Shown here: positions 46,088 to 56,900 of the stretch, piece by piece | Layout of the letters: the number at the start of each line of letters is the position of its first letter | Numbering within the stretch: the first letter of the stretch is position 1 | Source of the DNA: Pelagibacterium luteolum | Lineage (GTDB): Bacteria; Pseudomonadota; Alphaproteobacteria; Rhizobiales; Devosiaceae | DNA length: 64,000 bases | Assembly (NCBI RefSeq): GCF_900100665.1 | Contig: NZ_FNCS01000003.1 | Coordinates: forward strand, 124,001-188,000 | Reading direction: 5' to 3' | The notes under the pieces: model-generated | Told to the model about the DNA's origin: nothing | Seen by the model: the letters and a program-made list of their open reading frames with translations, nothing else | Databases searched by the model: none | Program-made: the position numbers and the translations under genes

Positions 46088-46703
46088 CCTTTATAGGCTG
46101 CCTCAATATTGTCTTGAGCTTTTCAGCCGGAACCCTGCGCGGGTCTGACAGATAAATCTCGTGATGTTTGCCGGTGGGGACTGCATTGATTCCAGGGAGA
46201 TAGTCCTCGTGCAGTTTCGCAAGCGCCGGGCCCTCGTCATCATAGCTCCCGATATGGAGCACCTGCGCTGCACGCCCCTCTTCCAGCACATCCACCCTTA
46301 TGCGATCCATCGCCGGTGGATTCTTCTTGCTCACGATGAGTTCGATGGTTCTTGCGATCAGGGCCGGCCCGATCCAGTCGGGTACCATGATCATCATCGT
46401 CCAGTGCCACCGATTTTTCGCCCGTGAAACGAAATCATTCATGTCGTCCGCCCACCACAAGCCCTCAAGCGGTGGCACGACGTAATCGCGCTTCAATTGC
46501 GTCTTGGACGCTGCCCTAATCCCATAAGCCACGCTGTAGAGGGCTGCGACCACGTCCGCGTAGTCGCCACTCGTGTTCGGATCGCCGAAGCCGTCTGCCA
46601 TGAGAAAGCGCATCGTCGGAACATTGACAATGTGGATCCCCTTGGACCTCGTCGGACCATAAAGCGTTTTGAGACGTTTCTTGAAGTCGATCTTATCTGT
46701 CAT
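46071..46703 (-). CDS. GyrI-like small-molecule-binding protein
   Basis: The 210-residue protein belongs to the stand-alone GyrI-like group, with RFLMADGFGDPN near residue 32, LEGLWW near 79, AQVLHIGSYDDEGPALAKLH (about 145-164), and the C-terminal KHHEIYLSDPRRVPAEKLKTI. This fold binds hydrophobic or amphipathic ligands. No DNA-binding domain is fused. ATG with GAGGGACGGC upstream. Its stop codon lies in the loop of the shared terminator. Confidence 0.85.
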   Translation of the reverse strand: MTDKIDFKKRLKTLYGPTRSKGIHIVNVPTMRFLMADGFGDPNTSGDYADVVAALYSVAYGIRAASKTQLKRDYVVPPLEGLWWADDMNDFVSRAKNRWHWTMMIMVPDWIGPALIARTIELIVSKKNPPAMDRIRVDVLEEGRAAQVLHIGSYDDEGPALAKLHEDYLPGINAVPTGKHHEIYLSDPRRVPAEKLKTILRQPIKERPRS

Positions 46704-46816
46704 GCCGTCCCTCGCCTGCCTGCAAGATACGGAAAACGCTTAAAATTTGGAAAGATTTCTTGCGCACTACCCCCGCAATCCCCATGTGGGTTCGGATAGA
46801 TTTTCCGGAGATGGCT

Positions 46817-47428
46817 ATGTTTGATATCGACAAGATCGTGACTGCTCTCAAGACCGATCAGAACGTGCAGCGGACGGCGGGGGCCGGTGCTGCAGGGCTG
46901 GCGGCGGGCATGTTGCTAGGCGGTGGCGGTGTGAAAAAGATCGCCCAGTACGGTGCTTTGGCCGCCATCGGCGGATTGGCCTACAATGCATGGCAAAAGA
47001 GCCGCCAAGGATCCACGCAAGCAGACGTCCAGGTGCCGCCAGAAGGCCCATTCATGCCCGCGCGAACCGATGAGGTGGCTCAGGACAATCTTGGGAAGGC
47101 TTTGGTGCGCGCCATGATCGCTGCCGCGAAAGCCGACGGTCGCATCGATAGCGACGAAAAGGAGCGCATTTTCAAGCGCCTCGAAGACATGAACCTCTCG
47201 GCACAGGAAAAGGCATTCGTATTCGACGAGCTCTCCACGCCCCTCGACATGGAAGCGGTCGTGCGTGGCGCCAATACGCCAGAGCATGCAGCGGAAATCT
47301 ACGCCGCATCTCTCGTCGCGATCGAAGCCGATACGGCGACTGAACGCGCCTATCTGTCGGCCTTGGCCAACCGCCTAAACCTGCCCGATCCGCTGGTGGA
47401 GGAAATTCATAAGGCCGCAGCCAGCTAG
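46817..47428 (+). CDS. DUF533/TerB-like membrane-associated protein
   Basis: The 203-residue protein has a Gly-rich hydrophobic N-terminal segment (about 20-60, GLAAGMLLGGGGVKK and YGALAAIGGLAYNAWQK), then a TerB-like helical domain (about 85-200) with RAMIAAAKADGRIDSDEKERI. The Asp-rich IDSDEK loop is typical of TerB/DUF533, and function is unknown. I choose the ATG at 46817, because GGAG lies six bases upstream. The ATG at 46811 would leave no spacing. Confidence 0.88.
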   Translation: MFDIDKIVTALKTDQNVQRTAGAGAAGLAAGMLLGGGGVKKIAQYGALAAIGGLAYNAWQKSRQGSTQADVQVPPEGPFMPARTDEVAQDNLGKALVRAMIAAAKADGRIDSDEKERIFKRLEDMNLSAQEKAFVFDELSTPLDMEAVVRGANTPEHAAEIYAASLVAIEADTATERAYLSALANRLNLPDPLVEEIHKAAAS

Positions 47429-47495
47429 CTCCAAAAGGAACCAACGCTCCCGGCTAATCATTAACCTGTTCGAAACCAGACCTGGGAGGTTTGTG

Positions 47496-47687
47496 ATGAC
47501 CTATCTCGACCCAGAAGCAACACGAACGACGATCAACTGGCAGCAATGGGCGACGTGGCTGGCCACCGCCGCTGCAATAATCGCCATTGGATGGTTTGCG
47601 TTCGTGGCAGGCACCGAGGATGGAACCGTGCAACCTCAAGTGGTTCCCGAACCGGTCTTAAGCGATCCGGCCACACCCGCCATGTAA
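47496..47687 (+). CDS. Small single-pass membrane protein, unknown
   Basis: The 63-residue product has a polar N terminus, one helix (about 19-40, WATWLATAAAIIAIGWFAFVAG), and a Pro/Val-rich tail. The ATG at 47496 has GGAGG six bases upstream, an excellent ribosome site, and a strong terminator follows three bases after the stop, so the gene is very likely real. No family is recognised. It lies 67 bases after the DUF533 gene. Confidence 0.7.
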   Translation: MTYLDPEATRTTINWQQWATWLATAAAIIAIGWFAFVAGTEDGTVQPQVVPEPVLSDPATPAM

Positions 47688-47690
47688 TGA

Positions 47691-47717
47691 AAAGCCCGGC
47701 CTAGTGCCGGGCTTTTT
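47691..47717 (+). terminator. Terminator after the small membrane protein gene
   Basis: AAAGCCCGGC / GCCGGGCTTT form a ten-base stem with a five-base loop and a run of seven T. It also overlaps the end of the convergent HlyU-like gene. Confidence 0.92.
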
Positions 47718-48002
47718 TTAGTCGAACAGATGCTTGCCCTGCTCCCGTACGATCTGCCGGCCCTTCGCAAGCGTTGCCGCTGTGCAATCGTCTTTGCTCG
47801 CGAACTTGTCGGCGCGGATAAAGGCGTAGGACTTGGTTTCACCCGCCACGTCCTTCTCGATCGTTCCCGCGATCTGGAATTCTCCGCCTGATTTCATCAG
47901 GGTCGCCTTGATCAGATGACCCTCAAACTCTTCCTGGGCATCAACGCTGGGTTCCGCCGTCTTGGCTTCGCCGCCACCGAACAGCCTTTTGAGGAACGAC
48001 AT
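47718..48002 (-). CDS. HlyU-family protein
   Basis: The 94-residue protein starts with SFLKRLFGGGE and has the HlyU-family core EFEGHLIKATLMKSGGEFQIAGTI and KSYAFIRADKF, covering almost the full length. The family is named after a Vibrio hemolysin regulator, but this group lacks the winged-helix motif, so a transcription role is unproven. ATG with GGAGG nearby. Confidence 0.85.
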   Translation of the reverse strand: MSFLKRLFGGGEAKTAEPSVDAQEEFEGHLIKATLMKSGGEFQIAGTIEKDVAGETKSYAFIRADKFASKDDCTAATLAKGRQIVREQGKHLFD

Positions 48003-48074
48003 TTTCCACCTCCATATGCAAGGGGCGGCTCTCGGCCGCCCCAGTTTCGTTGATCTGTTTTAGCGCCACTCGGC

Positions 48075-50141
48075 CTAATTGTCCAAGAAGCTCCGCAGCT
48101 TGCGGCTACGGCTCGGGTGCTTGAGTTTGCGCAAAGCCTTTGCCTCGATCTGACGAATACGCTCACGCGTCACCGAAAACTGCTGCCCCACTTCTTCGAG
48201 CGTGTGGTCGGTGTTCATCCCGATGCCGAAGCGCATGCGCAGCACGCGCTCCTCGCGAGGCGTGAGCGATGCGAGCACACGGGTTGTGGTCTCGCGCAGA
48301 TTGCTCTGGATCGCGGCATCGATAGGCTGGATCGCATTGGTGTCCGGAATGAAGTCACCAAGGTTCGAATCTTCCTCGTCACCGATTGGAGTTTCGAGTG
48401 AAATCGGCTCCTTGGCGATCTTAAGAACCTTGCGCACCTTGTCGAGCGGCATCTGCAGCTTTTCGCTGAGCTCTTCCGGCGTCGGCTCGCGTCCGATCTC
48501 ATGCAGCATCTGGCGCGAGGTCCGGACAATCTTGTTGATCGTCTCGATCATGTGCACCGGAATACGGATGGTGCGGGCCTGATCGGCGATAGAACGGGTG
48601 ATCGCCTGACGAATCCACCAAGTGGCATAGGTCGAGAACTTGTAGCCGCGACGATACTCGAATTTGTCCACGGCCTTCATCAAGCCGATATTGCCTTCCT
48701 GGATCAGATCGAGGAATTGCAGGCCGCGGTTCGTGTACTTTTTGGCAATCGAGATCACCAGCCGGAGATTGGCTTCAACCATCTCCTTCTTGGCGATCGC
48801 AGCTTCGCGCTCACCCTTCTGGACCTTGGAAACGATCCGGCGATACTCGGCGATGTCGAGCCCGGTTTCGGTGGCCAGTGTCTGGATTTCGCTGCGCAGC
48901 TCGTCGATGGTCGCGCGCTCGCGGCCGACGAAATCATTCCAGCCCTTTTCCGAACGTCCGGAAACCTTGTCGCCCCAATCGGGATCAAGCTCGGAGCCGT
49001 AATAGGCATTCAGGAAATCATCGCGCTTGATCTTGTAGCTCTCTGCAAGTCGCAGCAGGCGACCTTCGTTACGAACGAGGCGCTTATTGATGTCATAGAG
49101 CTGTTCGACAAGGCTCTCGATACGCGAGGCGTTGAGCGACAGGGACTTCACGTCCACAATCACCTGATTGCGCCAGCCTTCGATTTCCTTGATCTTGCCG
49201 GCATCGAGCGACTTGGCGGCAAGCTGATCCTCGACGTTCTGGTCTTGCAGCTTACGCATGCGACCATAGATGTCGGCGATGCGGTCAAACGTTTCCACGA
49301 CCTGAGGCTTGAGCTCGGCTTCCATGGCTGAGAGCGAGAGATTATTCTCGTACTCGTCGTCATCATCGTCATCGTCGGGCGCGGCGCCGCCTTCGCTCGC
49401 CTCACCGTCTTCATTTCCCGGCTTGCCAGCCCGCTCGCTGCGATCCGCAGTTCCGGACGATGCCCCCGTGGAGGACGTGGAATCGTCGTCCTCGTCCTCG
49501 TCATCACCCGCGGTCGCGTCTGCCATCTTGGCATCCGGACCGGCATAAGTGGCTTCGAGATCGATGATGTCGCGCAGCAGAATTTCGCCTTCGGCGAGCT
49601 GATCGCGCCAGATGATAATGGCCTGGAACGTGAGCGGACTTTCGCACAGCCCGGCGATCATCGTCTCGCGGCCGGCTTCGATCCGCTTGGCGATAGCAAT
49701 TTCGCCCTCACGTGAAAGCAGTTCGACCGAACCCATTTCGCGAAGATACATGCGCACCGGATCGTCCGTACGATCGGATCCAGACTTCGCATTGGATGTG
49801 TTGGCAACGGCGGTGCTGCCCGTGGTGGCGAGTTCGCTGCTCTCCTCCTCGGCGCTATTGTCCGCCTCGGCCTCCTCGACCTCGTCCTCATCGACCACAT
49901 TGATGCCCATGTCCGAGAACATGGCCATGATGTCTTCGATCTGCTCGGAGGTCACCTCTTCCGACGGGAGAACGGCGTTGATCTCTTCGTAGGTGACGTA
50001 ACCACGCTTCTTGGCGGTCTTGATAAGCTTCTTGACCGCGGCATCGGAAAGATCGAGAAGCGGTCCATCTGGACCCTCTGTCTGCGATTCCGGCTTGCTG
50101 TCGGTCTCGGTTTTCGTCTGATTGGCTGCCTTGGTGGCCAT
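48075..50141 (-). CDS. rpoD: RNA polymerase primary sigma factor RpoD (sigma-70)
   Basis: The housekeeping sigma factor. The 688-residue protein has region 1.1 (about 35-95, [18 protein letters not shown]) and an acidic low-complexity spacer. Region 1.2 contains [21 protein letters not shown] long non-conserved insert is rich in Asp/Glu. Region 2 contains [20 protein letters not shown] and [17 protein letters not shown]. Region 3 follows, and region 4 has the helix-turn-helix [17 protein letters not shown]. The length fits alphaproteobacterial RpoD. The ATG at 50141 follows AGGAGAGC. It is downstream of dnaG, as in the macromolecular synthesis operon. Confidence 0.96.
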   Translation of the reverse strand: MATKAANQTKTETDSKPESQTEGPDGPLLDLSDAAVKKLIKTAKKRGYVTYEEINAVLPSEEVTSEQIEDIMAMFSDMGINVVDEDEVEEAEADNSAEEESSELATTGSTAVANTSNAKSGSDRTDDPVRMYLREMGSVELLSREGEIAIAKRIEAGRETMIAGLCESPLTFQAIIIWRDQLAEGEILLRDIIDLEATYAGPDAKMADATAGDDEDEDDDSTSSTGASSGTADRSERAGKPGNEDGEASEGGAAPDDDDDDDEYENNLSLSAMEAELKPQVVETFDRIADIYGRMRKLQDQNVEDQLAAKSLDAGKIKEIEGWRNQVIVDVKSLSLNASRIESLVEQLYDINKRLVRNEGRLLRLAESYKIKRDDFLNAYYGSELDPDWGDKVSGRSEKGWNDFVGRERATIDELRSEIQTLATETGLDIAEYRRIVSKVQKGEREAAIAKKEMVEANLRLVISIAKKYTNRGLQFLDLIQEGNIGLMKAVDKFEYRRGYKFSTYATWWIRQAITRSIADQARTIRIPVHMIETINKIVRTSRQMLHEIGREPTPEELSEKLQMPLDKVRKVLKIAKEPISLETPIGDEEDSNLGDFIPDTNAIQPIDAAIQSNLRETTTRVLASLTPREERVLRMRFGIGMNTDHTLEEVGQQFSVTRERIRQIEAKALRKLKHPSRSRKLRSFLDN

Positions 50142-50344
50142 ATAGTTCGCTCTCCTGAGCCGCACCGTCATTTGCGGCACTGGTGTCATCGCCCGATGAT
50201 CGCACTGGGACCGGGATTGAAAGACAGGTCAGGGTTAATAATTTGCTTCTCCCTGCGGAAAAGCACCCCTGTAGCGGTTCGAATCCTTGTCGTGTCGGAA
50301 GCGCTCCTTACACGCAAAAATGCGCGGACACGAATCATCTTTTT

Positions 50345-52270
50345 TCAAAGACTACGCGTCGCACGCCCGGATAGCGAACCAAATCCTTCGATCAATGCCT
50401 CTGTACCGTCGACACTGGAAATTTGATTCTGAATGTCCCGCAGCCGTTCGAATGCGTTTTCGCTAAGGTCTTGGCCTAGCGCCATTTCAGCTGCTTTGAG
50501 TTCCCTATTTAGGCGAACCGATTTGGAATGCAAGGCCAGGACGTGATTCAATCCGGTTTCTGCATCGACCTGGGCGCTCTCCGCCTCGGCCTGCCAAAGC
50601 CCATGCCGCGCCAGCAATGTGCGCATCCTGTCCATTGCCGGACCGTGCCCACGGGCGATCAGAGCCTCGGCGACAGCATTGGGTCCCAAGTCGGGCTGAA
50701 CCGCGACGAGATCGAGGAAAACCGCGAGCACCTGGCGAGCCGTCACGGATTGTAACTCAAGCTGCGCCAACGCCTCCAGCCGCGATTGGGCCAACTCAGG
50801 GTGATTGAGCAGGCTCATGATGATCACCGCCTCGCGGGGGATCAGATCGGGATGGCTGCCGCCCTTGAGTAGTCGTGAGTTCCGAAGCGTGTCCGACACC
50901 AGCATTTTCGGGTTTCCGCGTCCGCCGGTCGGCCGTCTGCTGTCGTAACCACCGCCCTTGCCGCGCCCCTGGTATTGGCCACGGGTCGATATGAACAACG
51001 ACGAAATTTTCTCATCGAACGCCTGGCTGTAGTGACGGCGCACCGAAACATCGGCAATGCGCCCTGCCCGCTCCCTCAGCCGCGCTTCGAGCGCCGCACG
51101 CTGTTCGGGCGCTTCGGGAATACCGCCCGCAGTCTCCATCGACCAAACTGCATCGGCCAGCGATTGACCGCCCGCGACCAGATCTGCAAAAGCCTGCCGC
51201 CCCTGCTGCTTGATCAGATCGTCGGGATCCAGCCCGCCCGGCAGCGTCACGATTCTGATCGACTTGCCCGGCTTGAGCATGGGCATGGCGATATCGATCG
51301 ACCGTTCGGCCGCCCGCATGCCGGCACTGTCGCCGTCAAAGCACAACACCGGTATGTCGGTCATGCGCCACAAGAGATTGAGGTGGTCTTCGGTCAGCGC
51401 TGTCCCAAGCGGCGCAACGGCGCCCTCAAATCCCCCCGCGACGGCCGCAATCACGTCGAGATAGCCTTCGACCACGATCAGCGGCTTGCCGTCATATCCC
51501 GCCTGCCGCGCGGCCTGGCCGTTATAGAGCGTCTGGCGCTTATGAAAGAGTTCGGTTTCCGGCGAATTGAGATACTTGGCGGCAACATCCGCAGTCAGCG
51601 CACGTCCGCCGAAGGCGATCACCCGACCACGAAAATCGGTAATCGGAAACATCAAGCGGTTGCGAAACCGGTCATAGGGCACAGCGATATCCTCGCCATG
51701 CACGACAAGCCCAGTGTCGGCCATTTCCTTGGCCGAAACACCATTGGCAGCCAGAAATTCCTTCAGCCCATTACGACTGTCCGGCGCAAAGCCGATCTTG
51801 AAGCGCTGCTGCATGGCCCCGGATACGCCACGCTCAAGCAGATAGCCTCGCGCCCTCGCCCCGACATTATGGGCCAGCGCCTCGATAAAATAGGTCGTGG
51901 CCAATTCCATGACGTCGTAAAGGGATCGCCGCGCCTCCGCCTTGCGCTCGGCCTTCTCGTCGCGCTCCGGCATCGGAACGCCTGCCCGGCCGGCCAGCAA
52001 TTCGACAGCCTCGGGAAAGCTCATCCCGGTCTTTTCGGTCAGGAACCGGAAATGATCGCCACTCGCGCCGCAACCAAAGCAGTGATATCGCCCGCGCCGG
52101 TCATCGGCATGAAAGCTCGGGCTTTTCTCCCCATGAAACGGGCAGCAGGCCCACATGTCGCCCTTGCCCGGCTGCGATTTCCGCTTGTCCCAAAGCACGT
52201 GCTCTCCCACCACCTGCGTGATGGAGAGCCGGTTTCGGATCTCATCGAGAAAAGCATCGGAAAAGCGCAT
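50345..52270 (-). CDS. dnaG: DNA primase DnaG
   Basis: The enzyme synthesises RNA primers for replication. The 641-residue protein has a CHC2 zinc-binding domain (about 40-95, with CCPFHGEKSPSFH and YHCFGCGASGDHF). The TOPRIM catalytic domain (about 260-345) has VVEGYLDVIA, with the Glu, and CFDGDSAGMRAAERS, with the Asp-x-Asp. A C-terminal helicase-binding part ends near 641. The ribosome site is weak. It lies upstream of rpoD with a 203-base spacer that could hold an rpoD promoter. Confidence 0.95.
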   Translation of the reverse strand: MRFSDAFLDEIRNRLSITQVVGEHVLWDKRKSQPGKGDMWACCPFHGEKSPSFHADDRRGRYHCFGCGASGDHFRFLTEKTGMSFPEAVELLAGRAGVPMPERDEKAERKAEARRSLYDVMELATTYFIEALAHNVGARARGYLLERGVSGAMQQRFKIGFAPDSRNGLKEFLAANGVSAKEMADTGLVVHGEDIAVPYDRFRNRLMFPITDFRGRVIAFGGRALTADVAAKYLNSPETELFHKRQTLYNGQAARQAGYDGKPLIVVEGYLDVIAAVAGGFEGAVAPLGTALTEDHLNLLWRMTDIPVLCFDGDSAGMRAAERSIDIAMPMLKPGKSIRIVTLPGGLDPDDLIKQQGRQAFADLVAGGQSLADAVWSMETAGGIPEAPEQRAALEARLRERAGRIADVSVRRHYSQAFDEKISSLFISTRGQYQGRGKGGGYDSRRPTGGRGNPKMLVSDTLRNSRLLKGGSHPDLIPREAVIIMSLLNHPELAQSRLEALAQLELQSVTARQVLAVFLDLVAVQPDLGPNAVAEALIARGHGPAMDRMRTLLARHGLWQAEAESAQVDAETGLNHVLALHSKSVRLNRELKAAEMALGQDLSENAFERLRDIQNQISSVDGTEALIEGFGSLSGRATRSL

Positions 52271-52330
52271 GAGAGATAGGTAAGCGCTGCTTGGTCAAAT
52301 GTCACGCAGCGCCCGATTTTCCACAGGCGT

Positions 52331-52783
52331 TTACGCGCCCAGTTGCGCTTTCACTTGCTTGGACGCCTGGCCGAAATCGATCTGGCCCGGGTATTTTGCC
52401 TTGAGAACGCTGACGACCTTACCCATGTCGCGCAGCCCCTCGGCGCCGGTTTCGGCGATGGCCGACTTGATCGCCGCATCGACCTCAGCTTCGCTCAGCG
52501 GCTTGGGGAGGAACTCCTTAATGATCTCGATTTCCTCGCGCTCTTGCGCCTCGAGCTCGGGACGTCCGTTCTGTCCGTAAATGATCGCGGACTCTTCGCG
52601 CTGCTTGACCATTTTTTGCAGGATCGCGAGGATGTCTTCGTCGCCGATCCCGTCCTTGCCCTCGCCGCGCAGCGCGATCTCGCGATCCTTGATGGCCGCA
52701 TTGACGAGCCGTAGGGTCGTGGTGCGGCGCCCGTCGCGCGCCTTGATGGAATCTTTCATCGCCGCGTTGATCCGGTCGCGCAT
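52331..52783 (-). CDS. GatB/YqeY domain protein
   Basis: The 150-residue protein is the stand-alone YqeY type: all-helical, with RTTTLRLVNAAIKDREI near 20, AEEEIEIIKEFLPK-like QEREEIEIIKEFLPKPLSEAEV near 80, and the C-terminal MGKVVSVLKAKYPGQIDFGQ. It resembles the tRNA-binding tail of GatB amidotransferases. Its role is unknown. It is frequently beside dnaG and rpoD in this order, and here lies 60 bases upstream of dnaG. Confidence 0.92.
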   Translation of the reverse strand: MRDRINAAMKDSIKARDGRRTTTLRLVNAAIKDREIALRGEGKDGIGDEDILAILQKMVKQREESAIIYGQNGRPELEAQEREEIEIIKEFLPKPLSEAEVDAAIKSAIAETGAEGLRDMGKVVSVLKAKYPGQIDFGQASKQVKAQLGA

Positions 52784-53072
52784 GATCAGTGTCCTTGGTG
52801 CTGAATTTCGAGCGCTCGATATAGCGCAACCGGGCCATTAAAGCCAAGCGAGCATCATCGTCGCGACACCCCAACGGCTATCATGCTGATTTTTATGCCC
52901 TTTTGAAAGACAACATCCAGTTGACCATGTGCGCCCCTTCAAATAGGTTCGCGCAAATTCAATATAGGGCGGAACGACAACCACCAACGGCACGCGCGAC
53001 CGGTGGTTTGGCACGCCTGAACTTGCGATTATCTCGAACAAGCGCACATCCGAAAAGCAATGGAGAAGCCCC

Positions 53073-54260
53073 ATGACCGGCTGGCACGAAACACCCCCTA
53101 CGGCAGTTCTGATCCTTCGTGACGGTACGCGCCTTGAGGGCCGTGGGATCGGCGCGGTCGGCGTGGCCGCCGGTGAAGTGTGCTTCAACACCGCCATGAC
53201 GGGCTACCAGGAAATCCTGACCGACCCCTCCTATGCCGGCCAGATCATCACCTTCACATTTCCGCACATCGGAAATGTCGGTGCCAACGACGAAGATATC
53301 GAGACAGTCAACATGGCTGGCTCCTCGGGCGTCCGGGGCGCCGTGATCAAGGCCGATATCACCACGCCCTCAAACTACCGTTCCGCCGAACGCCTCGATG
53401 CCTGGCTGAAGAAGCGCGGCATCATCGGCATCGCCGGGCTCGACACCCGCGCGCTGACCGCGCTCATCCGCGACAAGGGCATGGCCGATGCTGTCATCGC
53501 CCATGCGCCCGATGGAAATTTCGATGACGCGGCACTCGATGCCGAACTTGCCGCATTCCCCGGCCTTGAAGGGCTGGATCTCGCCAAGGACGTCTCCACG
53601 ACCCAGACCTACCGGTGGGACGAAACCCGCTGGCGCTGGGGCGAAGGCTACGGGCGGGTTGAAAACCCCGACTTCCACATCGTGGCCATCGATTACGGTG
53701 CCAAGCGTAACATCCTGCGCTGCATCTCCGATCAGGGCGCCCGCATCACCGTCGTTCCTGCGACCTCGACGGTCGACGACGTCATGGCCCACAATCCCGA
53801 TGGCGTGTTCCTCACCAACGGCCCCGGCGATCCCGCCGCGACCGGTGTCTATGCTGTGCCGACCATCCAGAAAATCATTGAAACCGGCAAGCCGGTCTTC
53901 GGCATTTGCCTCGGTCACCAGCTGCTGGGCCTAGCGCTTGGCGGCAAAACCGAAAAGATGCACCAGGGCCACCATGGCGCAAACCATCCGGTCAAGGACC
54001 TCACCACCGGCAAGGTTGAAATCACCTCGATGAACCATGGATTCGCCGTCGATCGCGACAGCCTGCCCGCCGGTGTTACCGAAACCCACGTTTCGCTCTT
54101 TGACGGATCGAACGCCGGCCTTGCTGTCGATGGCAAACCGATCTTCTCGGTCCAGTACCACCCTGAAGCCTCTCCCGGGCCCCATGACGCGCACTATCTC
54201 TTCAAGCGCTTCATGAACCTCGTGCGCGAGCAGAAGGGCGTTCCGCAACTGGCTGAATAG
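53073..54260 (+). CDS. carA: Carbamoyl-phosphate synthase, small (glutaminase) subunit
   Basis: The subunit hydrolyses glutamine and sends ammonia to CarB for arginine and pyrimidine synthesis. The 395-residue protein has the CarA N-terminal domain (about 1-180, GEVCFNTAMTGYQEILTDPSY) and a class I amidotransferase domain. The nucleophile motif is FGICLGHQLLGLALGG, and the catalytic His/Glu lie in QYHPEASPGP. ATG with GGAGAAGCCCC upstream. It is 6 kb from carB rather than in the same operon, and it is divergent from yqeY. Confidence 0.96.
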   Translation: MTGWHETPPTAVLILRDGTRLEGRGIGAVGVAAGEVCFNTAMTGYQEILTDPSYAGQIITFTFPHIGNVGANDEDIETVNMAGSSGVRGAVIKADITTPSNYRSAERLDAWLKKRGIIGIAGLDTRALTALIRDKGMADAVIAHAPDGNFDDAALDAELAAFPGLEGLDLAKDVSTTQTYRWDETRWRWGEGYGRVENPDFHIVAIDYGAKRNILRCISDQGARITVVPATSTVDDVMAHNPDGVFLTNGPGDPAATGVYAVPTIQKIIETGKPVFGICLGHQLLGLALGGKTEKMHQGHHGANHPVKDLTTGKVEITSMNHGFAVDRDSLPAGVTETHVSLFDGSNAGLAVDGKPIFSVQYHPEASPGPHDAHYLFKRFMNLVREQKGVPQLAE

Positions 54261-54270
54261 ACTCAGCGAT

Positions 54271-54666
54271 TTAGAGGTGCCGGACTTCCTCCGGCGCCTC
54301 CCACCAATTGTCGTGCAGCCCGTCCATATATTGCACCGGCGCGGCCACCAGCTCCTCGACCGTTGCATCGTCCAGACACACGACATTGATCGAAACGCTC
54401 TCACCGTCATTCCATTCCGCTGCCGCCACGCGTCCATAGGGCGTGATGCCGCAATGCGGGCAAAATGACCGCCCCGCCGCCGTCGGCTCCAGTAGCGCCT
54501 CCCCTTTGATCGCCCGAAACGCCTCCGGCTTGACCGAAACGCTCCACCAACGGCGCTTCAGGCAGCTCGTGCAATTGCATTTCCCGGTCCCAAGCGACAG
54601 ATCGATATCGGCCTCAAACGCGACGGCGCCACACAGGCACGCGCCGTGATAGGTTTTGAGCGTCAT
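54271..54666 (-). CDS. GFA family protein (Mss4-like zinc fold)
   Basis: The 131-residue protein has the glutathione-dependent formaldehyde-activating enzyme fold, with Cys pairs CLCG (about 10-13), CNCTSC (about 30-35) and FCPHCG (about 68-73), all expected zinc ligands. Most members have no proven enzyme activity. ATG with GGAG ribosome site. Convergent with carA, 10 bases apart. Confidence 0.9.
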   Translation of the reverse strand: MTLKTYHGACLCGAVAFEADIDLSLGTGKCNCTSCLKRRWWSVSVKPEAFRAIKGEALLEPTAAGRSFCPHCGITPYGRVAAAEWNDGESVSINVVCLDDATVEELVAAPVQYMDGLHDNWWEAPEEVRHL

Positions 54667-54900
54667 TTTTGATCTCCAATTTCGATGCCGTCACCCTCGC
54701 CAATCCATGCGACACAAGCTGTCAGCAGCCGGCGAAATCCACAGCCCACGATCAAATATTTGACCAAACGATAAAAAGGCGCGACCTTACGCACACTCGC
54801 GTCATCGGGCCGTCAGAAAACTGCGGCAAAGGGGGAACGCGATCGTGCTCGTCGCATAGCGGCGGGATTTCAAGAACCCCATCGTCCTTGGAGGGACATC

Positions 54901-56889
54901 ATGCACCACAAGCTCTCAATCAGCCGGCGCGCCTTTCTCGCCGGGACCGCGTCGGTCGGTGCGGCGGCGGTCGTCATGCACCCCTTCGCGGTGCTGGCCC
55001 AGGCCAATCAGGCTCACCTCCGCATCCTCGAAACCACCGACATCCACGTCAATATCCTGCCCTATGACTATTATGCCGATGGCGAGGACAATACGCTCGG
55101 CCTCGCCCGCACGGCCTCGATCATCGAAGACATTCGCGCCGAAGCCGGCAACGCCATCCTTCTCGACAACGGCGATTCCATCCAGGGCAGCCCTATGGGT
55201 GACTATGTTGCCTATGAGCGCGGTGTGGATGAAGATGACGTCCACCCCACCATCGCGGCCATGAATGCGTTGGGCTACGATGCCGGCACCATCGGCAATC
55301 ACGAATTCAACTACGGCCTGCCCTTCCTCGAAGCGGCCATGGCCGGCGCGCAATTCCCGGTCGTCCTGGCCAATGTCGTCCGCGGCGCCGAACTCCCCGC
55401 CTCCCCTGCCGATGACGACACGCTGTTCGAACCCTATACGATCATCGAGAAGGAGCTGACCGACGGCGCCGGCGAGACCCACACAATCCGCATCGGCCTG
55501 ATCGGTTTCGTACCGCCCCAGATCATGACTTGGGACTCGGCACATTTGACAGGCGAAGTCGCCCCGCGCGACATCATCGAGACCGCCGAATATTACGTCC
55601 CCATTATGCGTGAGGAAGGCGCCGACATCATCATCGCCATGAACCATGGCGGCATCGAAGGCGGCGACGCTTTCCCGATGATGGAAAATGCCTCGCTCCA
55701 GCTCGGCGCGGTCGAAGGCATCGACGTTGTTCTCGCCGGACATCAGCATCTCGTTTTCCCCGGCCCCGATTTCGAAGGCATTGAGGGCGTCGATGTCGAA
55801 GCCGGCACGCTGAACGGAAAACCTGGCGTCATGGCCGGCTTCTGGGGCAGCCACATGGGCCTCGTCGACCTGCTGCTCGAAACCGACGCCGACGGCAACT
55901 GGTCGATCCTCTCCCACACCGTCGAAGCCCGCCCCATCTACGAGCGCGTCGACGGCCAGGTGACGCCCACCGTCGAGACCGACGATGCGGTCCTCGCTGC
56001 CGTCGAAACCGAACATCAGGCGACGCTGGAATATGTGCGGACGGCTGTCGGCGAAACCGCGGCGCCGCTGCATTCCTATTTCGCTCTGGTGGCCGACGAT
56101 CCTTCCGTCCAGATCGTCAACATCGCCCAGACCGCCTATCTCGAACAGATGATGGCCGGCACCGAATGGGAAGGCATCCCGATTCTCTCGGCTGCCGCCC
56201 CGTTCAAGGCCGGCGGTCGCGGCGGGCCTGAGTATTACACCGATGTGCCCGTCGGCCCCGTGGCCATCCGCAACGTGGCCGATCTCTACCTCTACCCCAA
56301 CACCATCCAGGCTGTGTTGTTGACCGGTGCCGACATCAAGGAATGGCTGGAGCGTTCCGCCGGCATCTTCAATCAAGTGACCCCTGGCGAAGCCGATCAG
56401 CCTCTGATCAACCCGGCCTTCCCATCCTACAATTTCGACGTCATCGACGGCGTCACGTACAAGATCGACATCACCCAGCCCTCCAAATACGCCGCCGATG
56501 GTGGGGCGCTGGAAAACGAGGATGCGGAACGCATCGTCAATCTGATGTATGATGGGGCGCCCATCGACCCGGCGGCTGAGTTCATCGTCGCGACCAACAA
56601 CTATCGCGCCGGTGGCGGTGGTGGCTTCCCGGGCATCGGGCCGGACAAGATCATCTTCATGGGTCCCGACACCAACCGCGACCTGATCGTTCGCTATATC
56701 GTTGAGGAAGGCACGATCGATCCGGCTGCCGACAGCAACTGGTCGTTGGCCGAAATCGGCGACACATCGGTCCTCTTCGAAACAGGACCCGCTGCCGAGC
56801 AACATCTGGCCGATGTCACGGCCATATCGATAGAGCCCACAGGCGACACCAGCGAAGCCGGTTTCGGCGTGTATCGCATCACGCTCTGA
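54901..56889 (+). CDS. Periplasmic 2',3'-cyclic-nucleotide phosphodiesterase/5'-nucleotidase family enzyme
   Basis: This exported nucleotide phosphohydrolase resembles CpdB/YfkN. The 662-residue protein has a twin-arginine signal ([11 protein letters not shown], ending near AVLAQ at 35). The metallophosphatase domain (about 38-335) has [25 protein letters not shown] (the Asn-His-Glu) and AGHQHL. The 5'-nucleotidase C-terminal domain (about 370-620) has [15 protein letters not shown]. The Tat signal fits folding in the cytoplasm with metal loaded. ATG with GGAGGGACATC upstream. It could scavenge nucleotides, phosphate or both. Two hairpins follow the stop. Confidence 0.9.
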   Translation: MHHKLSISRRAFLAGTASVGAAAVVMHPFAVLAQANQAHLRILETTDIHVNILPYDYYADGEDNTLGLARTASIIEDIRAEAGNAILLDNGDSIQGSPMGDYVAYERGVDEDDVHPTIAAMNALGYDAGTIGNHEFNYGLPFLEAAMAGAQFPVVLANVVRGAELPASPADDDTLFEPYTIIEKELTDGAGETHTIRIGLIGFVPPQIMTWDSAHLTGEVAPRDIIETAEYYVPIMREEGADIIIAMNHGGIEGGDAFPMMENASLQLGAVEGIDVVLAGHQHLVFPGPDFEGIEGVDVEAGTLNGKPGVMAGFWGSHMGLVDLLLETDADGNWSILSHTVEARPIYERVDGQVTPTVETDDAVLAAVETEHQATLEYVRTAVGETAAPLHSYFALVADDPSVQIVNIAQTAYLEQMMAGTEWEGIPILSAAAPFKAGGRGGPEYYTDVPVGPVAIRNVADLYLYPNTIQAVLLTGADIKEWLERSAGIFNQVTPGEADQPLINPAFPSYNFDVIDGVTYKIDITQPSKYAADGGALENEDAERIVNLMYDGAPIDPAAEFIVATNNYRAGGGGGFPGIGPDKIIFMGPDTNRDLIVRYIVEEGTIDPAADSNWSLAEIGDTSVLFETGPAAEQHLADVTAISIEPTGDTSEAGFGVYRITL

Positions 56890-56900
56890 AGATAAAAATC

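Noticed and set aside
47437-47461. GGAAC upstream of the small membrane protein at 47496
   Set aside because: The corresponding -10 position reads TCAT rather than CGTT, so I did not count it as an EcfG promoter.
50270-50290. GGTTCGAATCC, like a tRNA T-loop, between dnaG and rpoD
   Set aside because: No acceptor, D or anticodon arm can be folded around it.
54834-54858. GGAAC upstream of the nucleotidase gene
   Set aside because: The -10 position reads CATA; not a match.
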